In this document: in pieces, positions 15,564-24,104 of the stretch
How positions within the stretch are numbered: the first letter of the stretch is position 1
Layout of the letters: each line of letters starts with the position of its first letter
DNA from: SBAX01 sp043806315
Lineage (GTDB): Bacteria; Planctomycetota; Phycisphaerae; UBA1845
Direction: 5' to 3'
NCBI GenBank assembly: GCA_043806315.1
Contig: JAZDHF010000222.1
Location: 1 to 36,821 of the forward strand
DNA length: 36,821 nt
Made by a program: the position numbers and the translations under genes
The notes under the pieces: generated by a model
What the model saw: only the letters and a program-made list of their open reading frames with translations
Database searches by the model: none
What the model was told of the DNA's origin: nothing

Positions 15564-16253
15564 ATGAGATTTGCATTGGCAGCTAAACCAGGCACGATCG
15601 CGGCGCGTTGGGGCATCGGCAAGGCGTCGATCCTCGCCCTTGCGCTCGCGGGCAGTGCCTACCTCATGGCATTGGCGATGGAGTCGCCGCAGCGCGTGTG
15701 GCTCGGTTGGGTCACGCTGCTGCCGTTGTTCTTCGCCATCCGCGTGCTTTCGCCGGCGCCGGCGTTTATTTCCGGCGCGTTCTGGGGCGCTTGCCTTTTC
15801 GTTTTCTCCGTCGCTTTCGCGAACACGGCGATGTCGCCGACCCCCGGCTCGTTCATCCTTCTCGCGCTGATCCCGGCGATCTACGCTTATCTCGGCGCGG
15901 CGCTCACGCGACGGGTCGGTTTCAGCCCGTACCTCATGGCCCTGGGCTGGATCGGCGTGGAGTTCGCCCTTCGTCCTCTCGGTCTGCATTGTGGGTTGCT
16001 GGCGGGGACCCAGGGCGACGGGTTCGTCATCCGCGCCGTGGGCAGCTTCGCGGGTTACGTCCTCGTGGCCTTCCTGGTCGCTTGGGTGAACGCGACGCTG
16101 GTCTCCGTCCTCAGCGAAGTCCGATTGAGCTTCAACGCCCCGCGGCTGGTTCGCAAAGCGAGCGCCGCGGAGCGACGCTTCCTTTTCACGGAACTACCGA
16201 GTTATTTACTCCACCTCATTCGCGCGGCCCAGCCGCGCGCGCCTCCGGTTTGA
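15564..16253 (+). CDS. Membrane domain like the N-terminus of apolipoprotein N-acyltransferase, without the nitrilase domain
   Basis: 229 residues from ATG 15564 (MRFALAAKPGTIAARWGIGK). A longer in-frame start at 15387 falls inside the predicted promoter and is rejected. About six membrane helices are visible (ILALALAGSAYLMALAM, WLGWVTLLPLFFAIRVL, FISGAFWGACLFVFSVAFAN, FILLALIPAIYAYLGAAL, YLMALGWIGVEFALRPLG, SFAGYVLVAFLVAWVNATL). The order and motifs (WVTLLPLFFAI, WIGVEFALRP) match the transmembrane part of Lnt. Full-length Lnt continues into a ~250-residue carbon-nitrogen hydrolase domain with the catalytic Glu-Lys-Cys; here the protein ends shortly after the last helix. It is therefore either a truncated lnt or a separate membrane-only family. 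It cannot acylate lipoproteins by itself. Confidence 0.7.
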   Translation: MRFALAAKPGTIAARWGIGKASILALALAGSAYLMALAMESPQRVWLGWVTLLPLFFAIRVLSPAPAFISGAFWGACLFVFSVAFANTAMSPTPGSFILLALIPAIYAYLGAALTRRVGFSPYLMALGWIGVEFALRPLGLHCGLLAGTQGDGFVIRAVGSFAGYVLVAFLVAWVNATLVSVLSEVRLSFNAPRLVRKASAAERRFLFTELPSYLLHLIRAAQPRAPPV

Positions 16254-16429
16254 CCCTATGCCCCGGCTGCACGGGCGCGTCTTGCGCTCGGGTCGGGGTG
16301 CGGCGGACTCGGAGATGTACGTTGTTTTCCAAACTACTGAAAAGCGAAGCCGGCCGCGACGCCGGCGAGAACAGGAAGAATGTCCGGAGGATCAGCCCGA
16401 AGCGGCTGACCTCCCTGGAGGATTGAGAG
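16254..16429. other. Gap between the Lnt-like and GACC-repeat genes
   Basis: Short open frames exist in several phases but lack ribosome sites and convincing composition. The right end provides CTGGAGGATTGAGAG just before the ATG at 16430. Confidence 0.4.
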
Positions 16430-19099
16430 ATGAGTCATAAAAAGTACTTGTGCGGCCTGTCGGTGCTGGCGCTCGTTGTGAGCGCCGTCAACGCGGCCCC
16501 GCAGAACGTTCAACTTCTCGATAGCGAGCGGCCCGGAGGGACGCCTGGCTCTCCCACGGCTTTCACGACTGTTTTGACCACGGGCTTTGAGGCCGTGGAT
16601 GGATGGGACGTCAGCACCAGCTTTGGCATGTGCGGCCTGGAGTTCGCCGGCTGCACCCAACCTCCGGGTATGGTGTGCGGCTCGGGCCCCGCGTTAGACC
16701 TAAACTGCTGCGACCTTGACCCCAACTTCGACACCGGCTGGTTCCTGAACATCAGTAACAAACATTGCCGCGAGCCGCACATCGACAACCTCAACCCCAA
16801 GACGGGGACGCAGCACCTGCGGTTCCAGTATGACCCCCTCGGCGGCGAGCCGGCCGGTTGCGAAGCATCGGGAGGCTTCGGTGCCGGCTGCCGGCAGCGG
16901 ATCAATACCGCGTATGACAAGGACCAGGGGGCGGTGGGAATCAGCAAGACGACCTATGAGTATGAAATCGCGTTCAGCACAGGGATCGGGACTCTGACGG
17001 AGATCAGGAACTACATCGGGATCGACATGGGTGCAAACAACGGCGTTTACTCGAACGCCATGGTTTACTGGATCCCTGCTGGGAAGGTTTACGGATTTGA
17101 GTACGCAGGCTACGCGAGTCGTGCACGACACCTCTTGGGCTACTGGTTTTACGACGCCCCCAATTACATGAAGATAAGCGTTGATCTTGATCCGTGCAAC
17201 AACGTGATCAAGTACACCTTCACAGGTATACCTGGGTGCGTTCCCCCCGCCGAACCTCCCGGCTGCAACCCCTTCGGCAACTCAACGGGTGTTTCGACCT
17301 ATACGACCTTTTTTGACTTCACCCCGCCATACGGCAACTTTACGTTGAATAGCGGCGCTGACAATTCCTTCCCCGTGGTCAATTCCATGGTCTGGAACCA
17401 GTCGCACCGCAATGCCACGACGAAGGTTGACGTTGACAACTTTGTCATCACGCACGTGGGGTGCCCGGATGCGTGCTGCCACGGTGGCACGGGCTTGTGT
17501 GAGGAGGGCCTGACCCAGGAGGCGTGCGAAGCGACTCCCTACTCGCACTACTATCCGAACGTCCAGTGCTCGAAGCTCGGCAAGGGCCGATGTACCGACG
17601 GTCCCAACGTTAACTTCGACTGCACCACCAATGCGGATTGCCCGCAGAGCGTCCCTCCTGTAGATCCTGCTCCATTTTGCGAGTTTGGGGTATATCCTCC
17701 GGCGTGCTCTATGGACAAGGGTTCCTGCTGCGATGCTGGACCGGGGTCCGGAGGCTCTTGCACGGACGGCGTTCTTGAGGCGGATTGCCAGCCGCCGCAA
17801 AAGACCTGGGCGCGGGGTGGATCCTGCACTGCGATAGATTTCGCGGGCGTTTGCCATGTCGGCGAGGGTCGATGCTCGGCTATAACTGACCGCCCGAAGT
17901 TTTGCATGAATCTCCCCGATTTTGCGCCGTGCGCCACGGACGCGGATTGCTTCGTCGACGGCTTCTGCTACGGTGGAACATGCGCTCCGCCCCCCCAACC
18001 CAGCCACTGCGAATACACAGGGGCGGCAACGCTGGGGTTCTGCCAGACCATGGGTAGGTGCAGCGGCTCAGCGGCGTGCGTCGCCGCGACTGGAGCGGGT
18101 TGCTGCGACCTGACTTGCCTCCCGCCCGTTGGCTGTCCCGGTACTGAGACCTGCATAGCCGAACCGCAAGGATGCAACGTCATTCCAGGCGGCGCCGACT
18201 GCGCCTTCTGCGAGGGCTGCGACGCCTGGCCGGCCACTAGGGGTTGGTGCACTGTCGTCGCGGATTGCCCGGATATTCCAGGACTTGTGGCTGCCTGCGT
18301 CATCAACCCGCCGCCCACCGGGTGCAACCTCGACTCGGATTGCCCGGGCGATCAGCAGCCCTGCGTCATTCCGCTGATAAATCCGCGCGGAGTGTTGTGC
18401 GCCGACGACGCTGATTGCGTCATTAACGTTCCGGCCACCATATGCGGCCCGGAGCACACAGGCGCTTGCTGCCACGGTACGACGGGCCTGTGCGACAACG
18501 ATGTGCTAGAGGCCAACTGCCGCGGCGATCAAGTGGTGTGGACCAAGCTCGGCGTGTGTGCCACACTGGATCCGCCGTGCGTCCAACACACGGGCGCCTG
18601 CTGCAACGTGAACCCGAAGGCCGTCCACTGCGCGGACACCTTCCCGCAGGACTGCCCCACCACCGGCGACCCGAACGTAACGTGGCACAAGGGCGTCTTG
18701 TGCACAGCCGTTCCTTACGTTTGCCCGGCGGTCGTGCTAGGTGCGTGCTGTAACACGCTGGCCGGTACTTGCCTGGATAACCAGGTGGTAGCGGACTGCT
18801 CGGGTCCGCAGCGCGTCTTCTCCGTTGACAAGACGTGCGCTAACATCACGTGCGACGCCGTGCTCGGCGCCTGCTGCGATCACGACACGTTCGGCGGCTG
18901 CACCGATGTGACCAGCGCCGAATGCGTGCCGGGCCCCGACAACAAGCTGGAGTGGACCAAGCTCGCCGCGTGCGCCGACATCGAGTGTCTCCACGAAGCG
19001 ATCCCGACGGTCTCCCAGTGGGGTCTGGTGGTCCTGACGCTGCTCCTGCTGGTCGGTGCGAAGGTCTACTTCGGCCGTCGGCAGTCCGCAGCGGCCTAA
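16430..19099 (+). CDS. Large secreted cysteine-rich GACC-repeat protein with IPTL-type sorting tail
   Basis: 889 residues; ATG 16430 with a GGAGG ribosome site and a signal peptide ending near VVSAVNA (residue ~22). Residues ~45-345 are a Cys-containing beta-rich domain resembling carbohydrate- or lectin-like folds, without a firm match. Six copies of a ~40-residue module then appear with G-[AS]-C-C at residues 349-350 (variant DACC), 431-434, 678-681, 722-725, 771-774 and 813-816. Each continues C...C...W...C...C, probably a disulfide-stapled unit. Between copies 2 and 3 are several 'D-A-D-C' motifs (TNADCP, ATDADCF, LDSDCP, ADDADCV) typical of disulfide-rich surface proteins. The end is IPTVSQWG (858-865), a membrane helix and RR, i.e. 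an IPTL-CTERM-type signal for processing by an exosortase-like enzyme. Probably surface-anchored. No sorting enzyme is in the window. Confidence 0.9.
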   Translation: MSHKKYLCGLSVLALVVSAVNAAPQNVQLLDSERPGGTPGSPTAFTTVLTTGFEAVDGWDVSTSFGMCGLEFAGCTQPPGMVCGSGPALDLNCCDLDPNFDTGWFLNISNKHCREPHIDNLNPKTGTQHLRFQYDPLGGEPAGCEASGGFGAGCRQRINTAYDKDQGAVGISKTTYEYEIAFSTGIGTLTEIRNYIGIDMGANNGVYSNAMVYWIPAGKVYGFEYAGYASRARHLLGYWFYDAPNYMKISVDLDPCNNVIKYTFTGIPGCVPPAEPPGCNPFGNSTGVSTYTTFFDFTPPYGNFTLNSGADNSFPVVNSMVWNQSHRNATTKVDVDNFVITHVGCPDACCHGGTGLCEEGLTQEACEATPYSHYYPNVQCSKLGKGRCTDGPNVNFDCTTNADCPQSVPPVDPAPFCEFGVYPPACSMDKGSCCDAGPGSGGSCTDGVLEADCQPPQKTWARGGSCTAIDFAGVCHVGEGRCSAITDRPKFCMNLPDFAPCATDADCFVDGFCYGGTCAPPPQPSHCEYTGAATLGFCQTMGRCSGSAACVAATGAGCCDLTCLPPVGCPGTETCIAEPQGCNVIPGGADCAFCEGCDAWPATRGWCTVVADCPDIPGLVAACVINPPPTGCNLDSDCPGDQQPCVIPLINPRGVLCADDADCVINVPATICGPEHTGACCHGTTGLCDNDVLEANCRGDQVVWTKLGVCATLDPPCVQHTGACCNVNPKAVHCADTFPQDCPTTGDPNVTWHKGVLCTAVPYVCPAVVLGACCNTLAGTCLDNQVVADCSGPQRVFSVDKTCANITCDAVLGACCDHDTFGGCTDVTSAECVPGPDNKLEWTKLAACADIECLHEAIPTVSQWGLVVLTLLLLVGAKVYFGRRQSAAA

Positions 19100-19193
19100 G
19101 TTTCGCTTCACCGGCCGCCGAAGCCCGGCCGCGGGCGGATGACCCGCCTCGGCTAAGCCCGGCGTAAGGTGAGTATCACAGAGTCGTACGGAA

Positions 19194-19225
19194 GCGGGCC
19201 CTTTCGGGGGCCCGTTTCTTTTTTT
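19194..19225 (+). terminator. Rho-independent terminator after the GACC-repeat gene
   Basis: A perfect 7 bp stem CGGGCCC (19195-19201) / GGGCCCG (19208-19214) with loop TTTCGG is followed by TTTCTTTTTTT (19215-19225). It lies 95 bases past the stop codon and is the clearest intrinsic terminator in the window. Confidence 0.9.
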
Positions 19226-19314
19226 ACCTGCCGCAAGCCATACCGAGAATTGGCCGTGCGACCGTGCGACGGGTCGGCGTCAAGTTCGGGGGCTAACATC
19301 CTCCAAACAACCGC

Positions 19315-19581
19315 CCGGCCTGAAAGGCCGGCCTGAAATAGCCGTGGGCACAGCGAAGCGACGCCCACGGTTCGCGGGGCGATCCAATTCCCCATTCGAG
19401 CCTGAAAGGCTCGTCTGGGAGGTGTGCCCCGGCGGAGCCTAGACGACCCTTACAGGGTCGACTTTTCTCGCGGCGACGGCTGACCGGTGGCGGCGCTTCG
19501 CTTGCCACCGGCTACGTTAGGACAGGCCTCCGGCCTGTGGAAAAAACGGCGTCCGAAACCAGACCGACGAGAAAGTCGGTC
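19315..19581. repeat. Array of seven perfect hairpins
   Basis: Seven different perfect inverted repeats occur in a row: CCGGCC-TGAAA-GGCCGG (19315-19331), CCGTGGGC...GCCCACGG (19342-19370), CGAGCC-TGAAA-GGCTCG (19397-19413), CGACCCT-TAC-AGGGTCG (19444-19460), CCGGTGGC...GCCACCGG (19484-19511), ACAGGCC-TCC-GGCCTGT (19522-19538) and GACCGAC-GAGAAA-GTCGGTC (19562-19581). Two share a TGAAA loop. The two long-loop ones carry GCGAAGCG or CGCTTCG in the loop. No open frame of merit crosses the array; the 19100-19720 gap is otherwise empty. Confidence 0.9.
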
Positions 19582-19720
19582 CCATAGCCTTTAAAGAAGA
19601 AGCTGCCCACAATCCTGACGCCGACCCACCGTACGACTCAAGCCCTGTCCGTCGCTGGCCTGGTCGCGAGCGATGGTTACAATACGGCCCTGGGCTCGTC
19701 GCTGTTGAGGATCATCGGCC

Positions 19721-19978
19721 ATGCCGTTCCACTTGTATCGCGTCGTGAGCGAAGGGGACACGCCTCGCTGGTTCGGCATCCGCGTCGAGTACGACGAGGA
19801 CCACTGGGTGTCGAGTTGCTGTGAGGTGAACCCGGACGGCACGGAGAGGCCGGGCACGACGGCGATCTCGCCGAAGTTCTACGGCGTGACCGCGGAGCAG
19901 GCCCATCGCCGCATGTTGGACGTCCTCGAAAACACCTACAGCGAGGTGACCCCGACCGGTTCGGGGGCTCGATCCTGA
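19721..19978 (+). CDS. Small conserved-looking protein of unknown function
   Basis: 85 residues; ATG 19721 with GAGGAT ~14 bases upstream and a possible -10 TACAAT at 19679-19684. The composition is that of a folded alpha/beta protein (FHLYRVVSEGDTPRWFGIRV, HWVSSCCEVNPDGT, GVTAEQAHRRMLDVLENTY). No family is recognised and there is no signal peptide. Its TGA shares one base with the next ATG (TGATG, 19976-19980), so it is translationally coupled to the TIM-barrel-like gene. Confidence 0.7.
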   Translation: MPFHLYRVVSEGDTPRWFGIRVEYDEDHWVSSCCEVNPDGTERPGTTAISPKFYGVTAEQAHRRMLDVLENTYSEVTPTGSGARS

Positions 19979-21126
19979 TGTTTGAACTCTTCCTCGTCGC
20001 CTACCCTTGGGACGTGCCGGTCGAGAATCTCGGCGAAGAGCTGGATCGACTGCGCGGCGAGGTGGGAGTCACCGGCTTGTCTCTTTGGGTCGCCGCTCCC
20101 CCGGCCGCACAGTTCCGCGCCGTGGGCCTGAACCCGCGGGTGCTCCGCACCCGAGGCGGCGTGCTCTTTCAGCCGACGGAGCGCCATTATGCTCAGACCC
20201 GTTGTCAACCGGTCGTGTCCAGTTGGAGCACCGCGGGCAACCCGCCGGCTCGGATCTCCAAGGCCTGCGCCGCTCATGGAATGCGGCTGCGCGTGATGGT
20301 GTCGGCGTCGGCGACCGGCCGGATGGCGGAGCGCTATCCCGAGTTCACCTGCCGGAACGCTTTCGGCGACGAGTCGCAAACGCGGCTCTGCCCGGCCAAC
20401 CCGGAGGTGCAGTCTTATCTTCGCGGCATGGTCATGGACCTCTCCTCCAACGACGGCGTCGGTGCGATCACCCTCGCGGACATGGACATCCGATGGTCCG
20501 ACGCCGAGGTCGAGAACTTGCAGACGGCCTTTGTCTGCGGTCCCGTCGAGCGGTCGTTGCTGGCGACCTGCTTTTGCGGATCCTGCCGTGAACGAGCGCA
20601 AAGCGCCGGGGTTGACGCGGAGACGGCCCGGCAAACGGCGGAGGGCCTCCTGCAAGATGCGATGGAGCACGGCCATCGCCGAGACGGGTCGCTCGAGGAC
20701 TGCTTGGCCGAGCACGGCGGCTTGGGGGAGTATCGCCGCCGACAAACCGAAGAACTGAACTCATTGTTGCGGAAACTCAAGGAGGCCTGCCGTTGCGATC
20801 TTTTGCTGGAGCGGCGGGCGGATCGCTCCGGGGAAGACGCGGCGGGCGGGCTGGATCTCTCGATCCCCGATGCGGTCATTACGTGCGTCGATGATCTGGA
20901 TCAGCTATCGCGGGCGGCGCCGCCGGGGGCGCGACGCAACGAGGTCCGGCTTCCCGCGGCGTCCGCGGTCGGCGCCGCGGGGGATCGACTGGTGGGTGTT
21001 TTGCCCGAGGCGGTGCAGGCGGGCTTTGCAGCTCTCGAAATCGACAACTACGGCCTATTGCCGCGGGCGGGGTTCGCCACGCTCAAACGCGCGATCCGCT
21101 TCGCCCGGCGGACCGCGGTGCCGTGA
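19978..21126 (+). CDS. TIM-barrel, glycoside-hydrolase-like protein of unknown substrate
   Basis: 382 residues from ATG 19978, coupled to the preceding gene. The N-terminus (FELFLVAYPWDVPVENLGEE...GVTGLSLWVA) and the later 'C-F-C-x-x-C' motif (LLATCFCGSCRERA, residues ~198-205) followed by a helical segment resemble the catalytic barrel of planctomycete glycosidase-like proteins. Those have a beta-strand ending in acidic residues (GAITLADMDIRW) before a zinc-ribbon-like CxC..C insertion. The final strand reads GFAALEIDNYGLLPRAGF, with a possible Glu/Asp pair. There is no signal peptide, so it acts in the cytoplasm. Catalysis is not established. It converges with the next gene, leaving only 9 bases between them. 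Confidence 0.65.
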   Translation: MFELFLVAYPWDVPVENLGEELDRLRGEVGVTGLSLWVAAPPAAQFRAVGLNPRVLRTRGGVLFQPTERHYAQTRCQPVVSSWSTAGNPPARISKACAAHGMRLRVMVSASATGRMAERYPEFTCRNAFGDESQTRLCPANPEVQSYLRGMVMDLSSNDGVGAITLADMDIRWSDAEVENLQTAFVCGPVERSLLATCFCGSCRERAQSAGVDAETARQTAEGLLQDAMEHGHRRDGSLEDCLAEHGGLGEYRRRQTEELNSLLRKLKEACRCDLLLERRADRSGEDAAGGLDLSIPDAVITCVDDLDQLSRAAPPGARRNEVRLPAASAVGAAGDRLVGVLPEAVQAGFAALEIDNYGLLPRAGFATLKRAIRFARRTAVP

Positions 21127-21135
21127 CGGCCACGG

Positions 21136-23280
21136 TCATCCCACCCGGCACGTTCGCGATTGAAGAATCGGATCGCGGGCGTCGACGATCAGCGGCTCCC
21201 ACGGTCCCACCGGTGGAAACCCGTCGAAATGGACCGGTGCGGCTGAGCGGTTCACCGCGATCATCCCGTATTGCAGTCCGATGACCTGCTCCAAAAGAGT
21301 CGCGGCCAGGTCCGTACGCTGAATCGAATGGCTAACGAAGTCGGCGTCGCAGCCCGGTAGTTCAAGCCGAATGACCTGACCCCCGGCGGCCATCGCGTCG
21401 CGGTGGATCGGCTCAGCGAAGGCGTTTGGATCGACAACCACCTGTACGTTGTGTTCGACGCCGCGCCACGCGTAGCGCCGGCGGTCGGTGAACGGCTCGC
21501 CGTCGGCCACGGTGTGGGCGAAATATCGCCCGGCCGGGAAGGTCGTTGCGAGCCGCGGTAACCACGCGGCACAGTGCCGGAAGGCGTCACCGTCGCGGGG
21601 GGAAGCTACGCGGACCGAGTTCACCGGGCACGAGACGATGTCGATCAGCGCCGCGACGGCGGCGCCGTCGCTTTCCAGTTCCATGGGGACCGTCGGCGGC
21701 GCAGCGCTTCGTCGCCACCCGTCGTCCGCCGCCCACGGAGCGGCGCACGGCACCCAGGCCAGCCGAAAACGCGAGGCCAGCGAACCAGCGTAGGGACAGG
21801 CGTGAGGCGGCGGTCGAACCAACTGCTTGAACCAAGCGTGGGCGCCGTAGACGCTCTCCATGTCGCCGCCGTTCAGGCCGCTGCGAACCAGGATGACCGG
21901 TTTGGGCTGAAGCGGCAGGCCGTACGATTCATCCTCCCGCCCGATGGTCACAAGCTGCTCGCGCACCTGTTCCACCGGAACGTCGCTGTCGTGCACCACG
22001 AACTGTTCTAAGCGGGAGCCCATTTCACGGATCGAATCCCGGAACTGAGCTTCTTCCCGCACGGGGACGGTGTACTGTCCCAGCCCGACCTGCACCGAGC
22101 CGAGGATGGAAAGCAACAGGTGCAGGGCCACGTTCGGCTCACCGCAGGTCGAGGGCGTCGCTTCGAGCGGTTCAACGTCAAGGACGAACAGGCCGCCCGC
22201 ACCCGTCGGTTTGTAGAGACAAATCGGACGATCGGACGTGACATCGCGCTGGCACATCGACACGAGCAGGGTCTCGAGTCCGTACCTTCGGCAGAGGTTG
22301 CGAAAGGCCTCCGTCCGTCGGAAGTGGTTTTGCACAAAGCTCCCGCTCGCCCGACCCGCCCAGGCGTAGGCGAACGTGTCGTTGAGGGCGAAGCCTTGCG
22401 TAGCATAGTTGGCGTAGGCGACCTTGGCGTGGATCGGGTCGTCCAACTGCTCGATTCGACGAACCGACGCGATCCCGCGCGTCAACTTCGTGAACGCAGG
22501 AAGTGAAACCACCACCAGTCGATCCGACGCCAGGTGGATGAGCCGTTTCAGTGTCCGGATAGACGGCGGCGGCAGTGGATCGGGTAGGAAAACGGCGTCT
22601 GCACCGGCCGACCCGACATTGCATTCGACGCTCGGAATCGCCAGCACCATTGATTCGCCGAAGAACCCGGCCAGCAATCGAGTCAGCGGTCGATTGGCGG
22701 CCTGATCGGAGCAGACGCAGACCGTCTGCGCCGGCTTGCGTCGGGGATAGGCCGATAACGGCGGCGGAACCGCTAAGACGTGCGACATCTCGTCCGGTTC
22801 GAGAATCGGAATAAAGCGAACGTGCTCGATGCGGGCCGTCCCGGTTGCATCGACCACGCCCACACCCACGCGGAGGCGTCGGACGCCCGCAGGCGCGTGA
22901 AAGTAGGTCCGAACCACGATGGATTCGGGCGCGTGATGCAGACCGAGTGTGGTGCGCGACTCACCGCACAGCCGACCGTTCGCCAACGGTTCGACCCGCA
23001 GTATCAGCCCACCCGCGTCGCCGGACGCCGCCAGGTCGCACGTCACCGTCGCCTCGACGCGATAGGTCTCCTCCGGCTTACAGACGACGACTTGGGACCA
23101 GAAGGCCGATCCTCGCGCCCGGTCCCTCATGATGGTGATTCCACCGGCCTCGGTGGCGCGAGCGTCTTGGTCCCGGCGCCAGCGCGCGCCGGCGGGTTTC
23201 GCGGTCCAGACCCAGTTCCGGGGCGCTTTCTGGCCCTGGGAAAAATCGGGGTTAGCGAGTTTGTTGATCTTTGACCTCAC
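21136..23280 (-). CDS. Large multidomain protein of unknown function, possibly carbohydrate-related
   Basis: 714 residues from GTG 23280 (VRSKINKLANPDFSQGQ), chosen because AAGGAAAGGGA lies just upstream; a 91-codon longer frame runs into the scpB promoter region and is rejected. Residues ~8-160 look like a carbohydrate-binding-type beta-sandwich (NPDFSQGQKAPRNWVW, then YRVEATVTCDLAASGDAGGL, RRLRVGVGVVDATGTARIEH). The middle (~185-450) alternates strands and helices like a glutamine-amidotransferase or Rossmann fold (QTVCVCSDQAANRPLTRLLA, LVVVSLPAFTKLT). The rest is a second mixed domain (RYFAHTVADGEPFTDRRRYA). No catalytic signature is recognised. The arrangement opposite a glycosidase-like gene hints at a shared sugar-related role; this is inference. 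Confidence 0.7.
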   Translation of the reverse strand: MRSKINKLANPDFSQGQKAPRNWVWTAKPAGARWRRDQDARATEAGGITIMRDRARGSAFWSQVVVCKPEETYRVEATVTCDLAASGDAGGLILRVEPLANGRLCGESRTTLGLHHAPESIVVRTYFHAPAGVRRLRVGVGVVDATGTARIEHVRFIPILEPDEMSHVLAVPPPLSAYPRRKPAQTVCVCSDQAANRPLTRLLAGFFGESMVLAIPSVECNVGSAGADAVFLPDPLPPPSIRTLKRLIHLASDRLVVVSLPAFTKLTRGIASVRRIEQLDDPIHAKVAYANYATQGFALNDTFAYAWAGRASGSFVQNHFRRTEAFRNLCRRYGLETLLVSMCQRDVTSDRPICLYKPTGAGGLFVLDVEPLEATPSTCGEPNVALHLLLSILGSVQVGLGQYTVPVREEAQFRDSIREMGSRLEQFVVHDSDVPVEQVREQLVTIGREDESYGLPLQPKPVILVRSGLNGGDMESVYGAHAWFKQLVRPPPHACPYAGSLASRFRLAWVPCAAPWAADDGWRRSAAPPTVPMELESDGAAVAALIDIVSCPVNSVRVASPRDGDAFRHCAAWLPRLATTFPAGRYFAHTVADGEPFTDRRRYAWRGVEHNVQVVVDPNAFAEPIHRDAMAAGGQVIRLELPGCDADFVSHSIQRTDLAATLLEQVIGLQYGMIAVNRSAAPVHFDGFPPVGPWEPLIVDARDPILQSRTCRVG

Positions 23281-23393
23281 GCGGTCCCTTTCCTTTACGC
23301 GTCGTTCGTGTATAGCCCGACGCGGAGTCTGACGCAACGATCCGCGGCGCGTCCGTGAACCGCGAAGCACCTCTCGCAACTTTTCCGACGGGA

Positions 23394-23399
23394 TACTAT
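23394..23399 (+). promoter_or_regulatory. Putative -10 box of scpB
   Basis: TACTAT lies 11 bases before the ATG at 23411. No ribosome site and no clear -35 are visible, so the transcript would have almost no leader. Weak evidence alone, but similar spacing recurs at other genes here. Confidence 0.35.
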
Positions 23400-23410
23400 G
23401 ATGCCCCGCG

Positions 23411-24028
23411 ATGAACGAAACGCTGAACGCCACGGAAGATATCGCCGCGCCGCCCCCACCGGCTGTGCCGGAATCGCCGCCGTCGGTCACGACGGAGTCC
23501 GTGGTCGAAGCCGTATTGCTTTCCACCGATGAGCCGTTGCCCGCGTCGCGCATCGCTCAATTGCTGGGCATCGGCGACGCCGGGGACGTGAAGCGGCACG
23601 TCGAGACCCTGAACGAGCGCTACGCCCAATGCGGAGCGTCGTTTCGGATCGAAGCCATCGCCAAGGGCTTTCAGCTCTTGACCCTGCCGGCGTACAACCA
23701 CTGGATCAGCAAGCTGCACAAGGCCCGGGCCGATTCGCGTCTGTCCACCGCGGCCCTCGAAACCCTCGCCATTGTCGCCTACAAGCAGCCGATCCTGCGG
23801 GCCGATATCGAGGCCATCCGCGGCGTCGCCGTCGGGGACATGCTCGTGCGTCTTCGCGATACGAACCTCGTGCGGATCGTGGGTCGGGCGGAGGTGATCG
23901 GACGCCCCCTGCTCTACGGGACGACCACACGCTTCCTGGAAGTCTTCGGCCTTGCGTCCCTGAAGGACCTGCCCAAACTCGACGCCGACAACCCCGAAGC
24001 GGTCCCGAAGTTGACGGTCGTCGAATGA
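23411..24028 (+). CDS. scpB: Segregation and condensation protein B
   Basis: 205 residues from ATG 23411. ScpB joins ScpA and SMC to form the bacterial condensin that organises and separates chromosomes. Two winged-helix domains are recognisable: ~28-95 (VVEAVLLSTDEPLPASRIAQ, RYAQCGASFRIEAIAKGFQL) and ~112-180 (LSTAALETLAIVAYKQPILR, ADIEAIRGV, GRPLLYGTTTRFLEVFGLAS). The last is the family signature. The Pro-rich N-terminal ~25 residues are extra. The usual neighbour scpA is absent; upstream is a divergent unknown gene and downstream an IS remnant. Confidence 0.95.
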   Translation: MNETLNATEDIAAPPPPAVPESPPSVTTESVVEAVLLSTDEPLPASRIAQLLGIGDAGDVKRHVETLNERYAQCGASFRIEAIAKGFQLLTLPAYNHWISKLHKARADSRLSTAALETLAIVAYKQPILRADIEAIRGVAVGDMLVRLRDTNLVRIVGRAEVIGRPLLYGTTTRFLEVFGLASLKDLPKLDADNPEAVPKLTVVE

Positions 24029-24104
24029 CCGCAGTTTGAGTGCCGATCCAGGCTGGCCGTGCTCACCCTAGAAGCATGTCTTCGCGACGCGGGGCAATCA
24101 TGGG

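Noticed and set aside
16258..16440. 60-codon frame before the GACC-repeat gene
   Set aside because: It overlaps the ribosome site and start of the large gene, is Arg/Glu-rich and has no own ribosome site.
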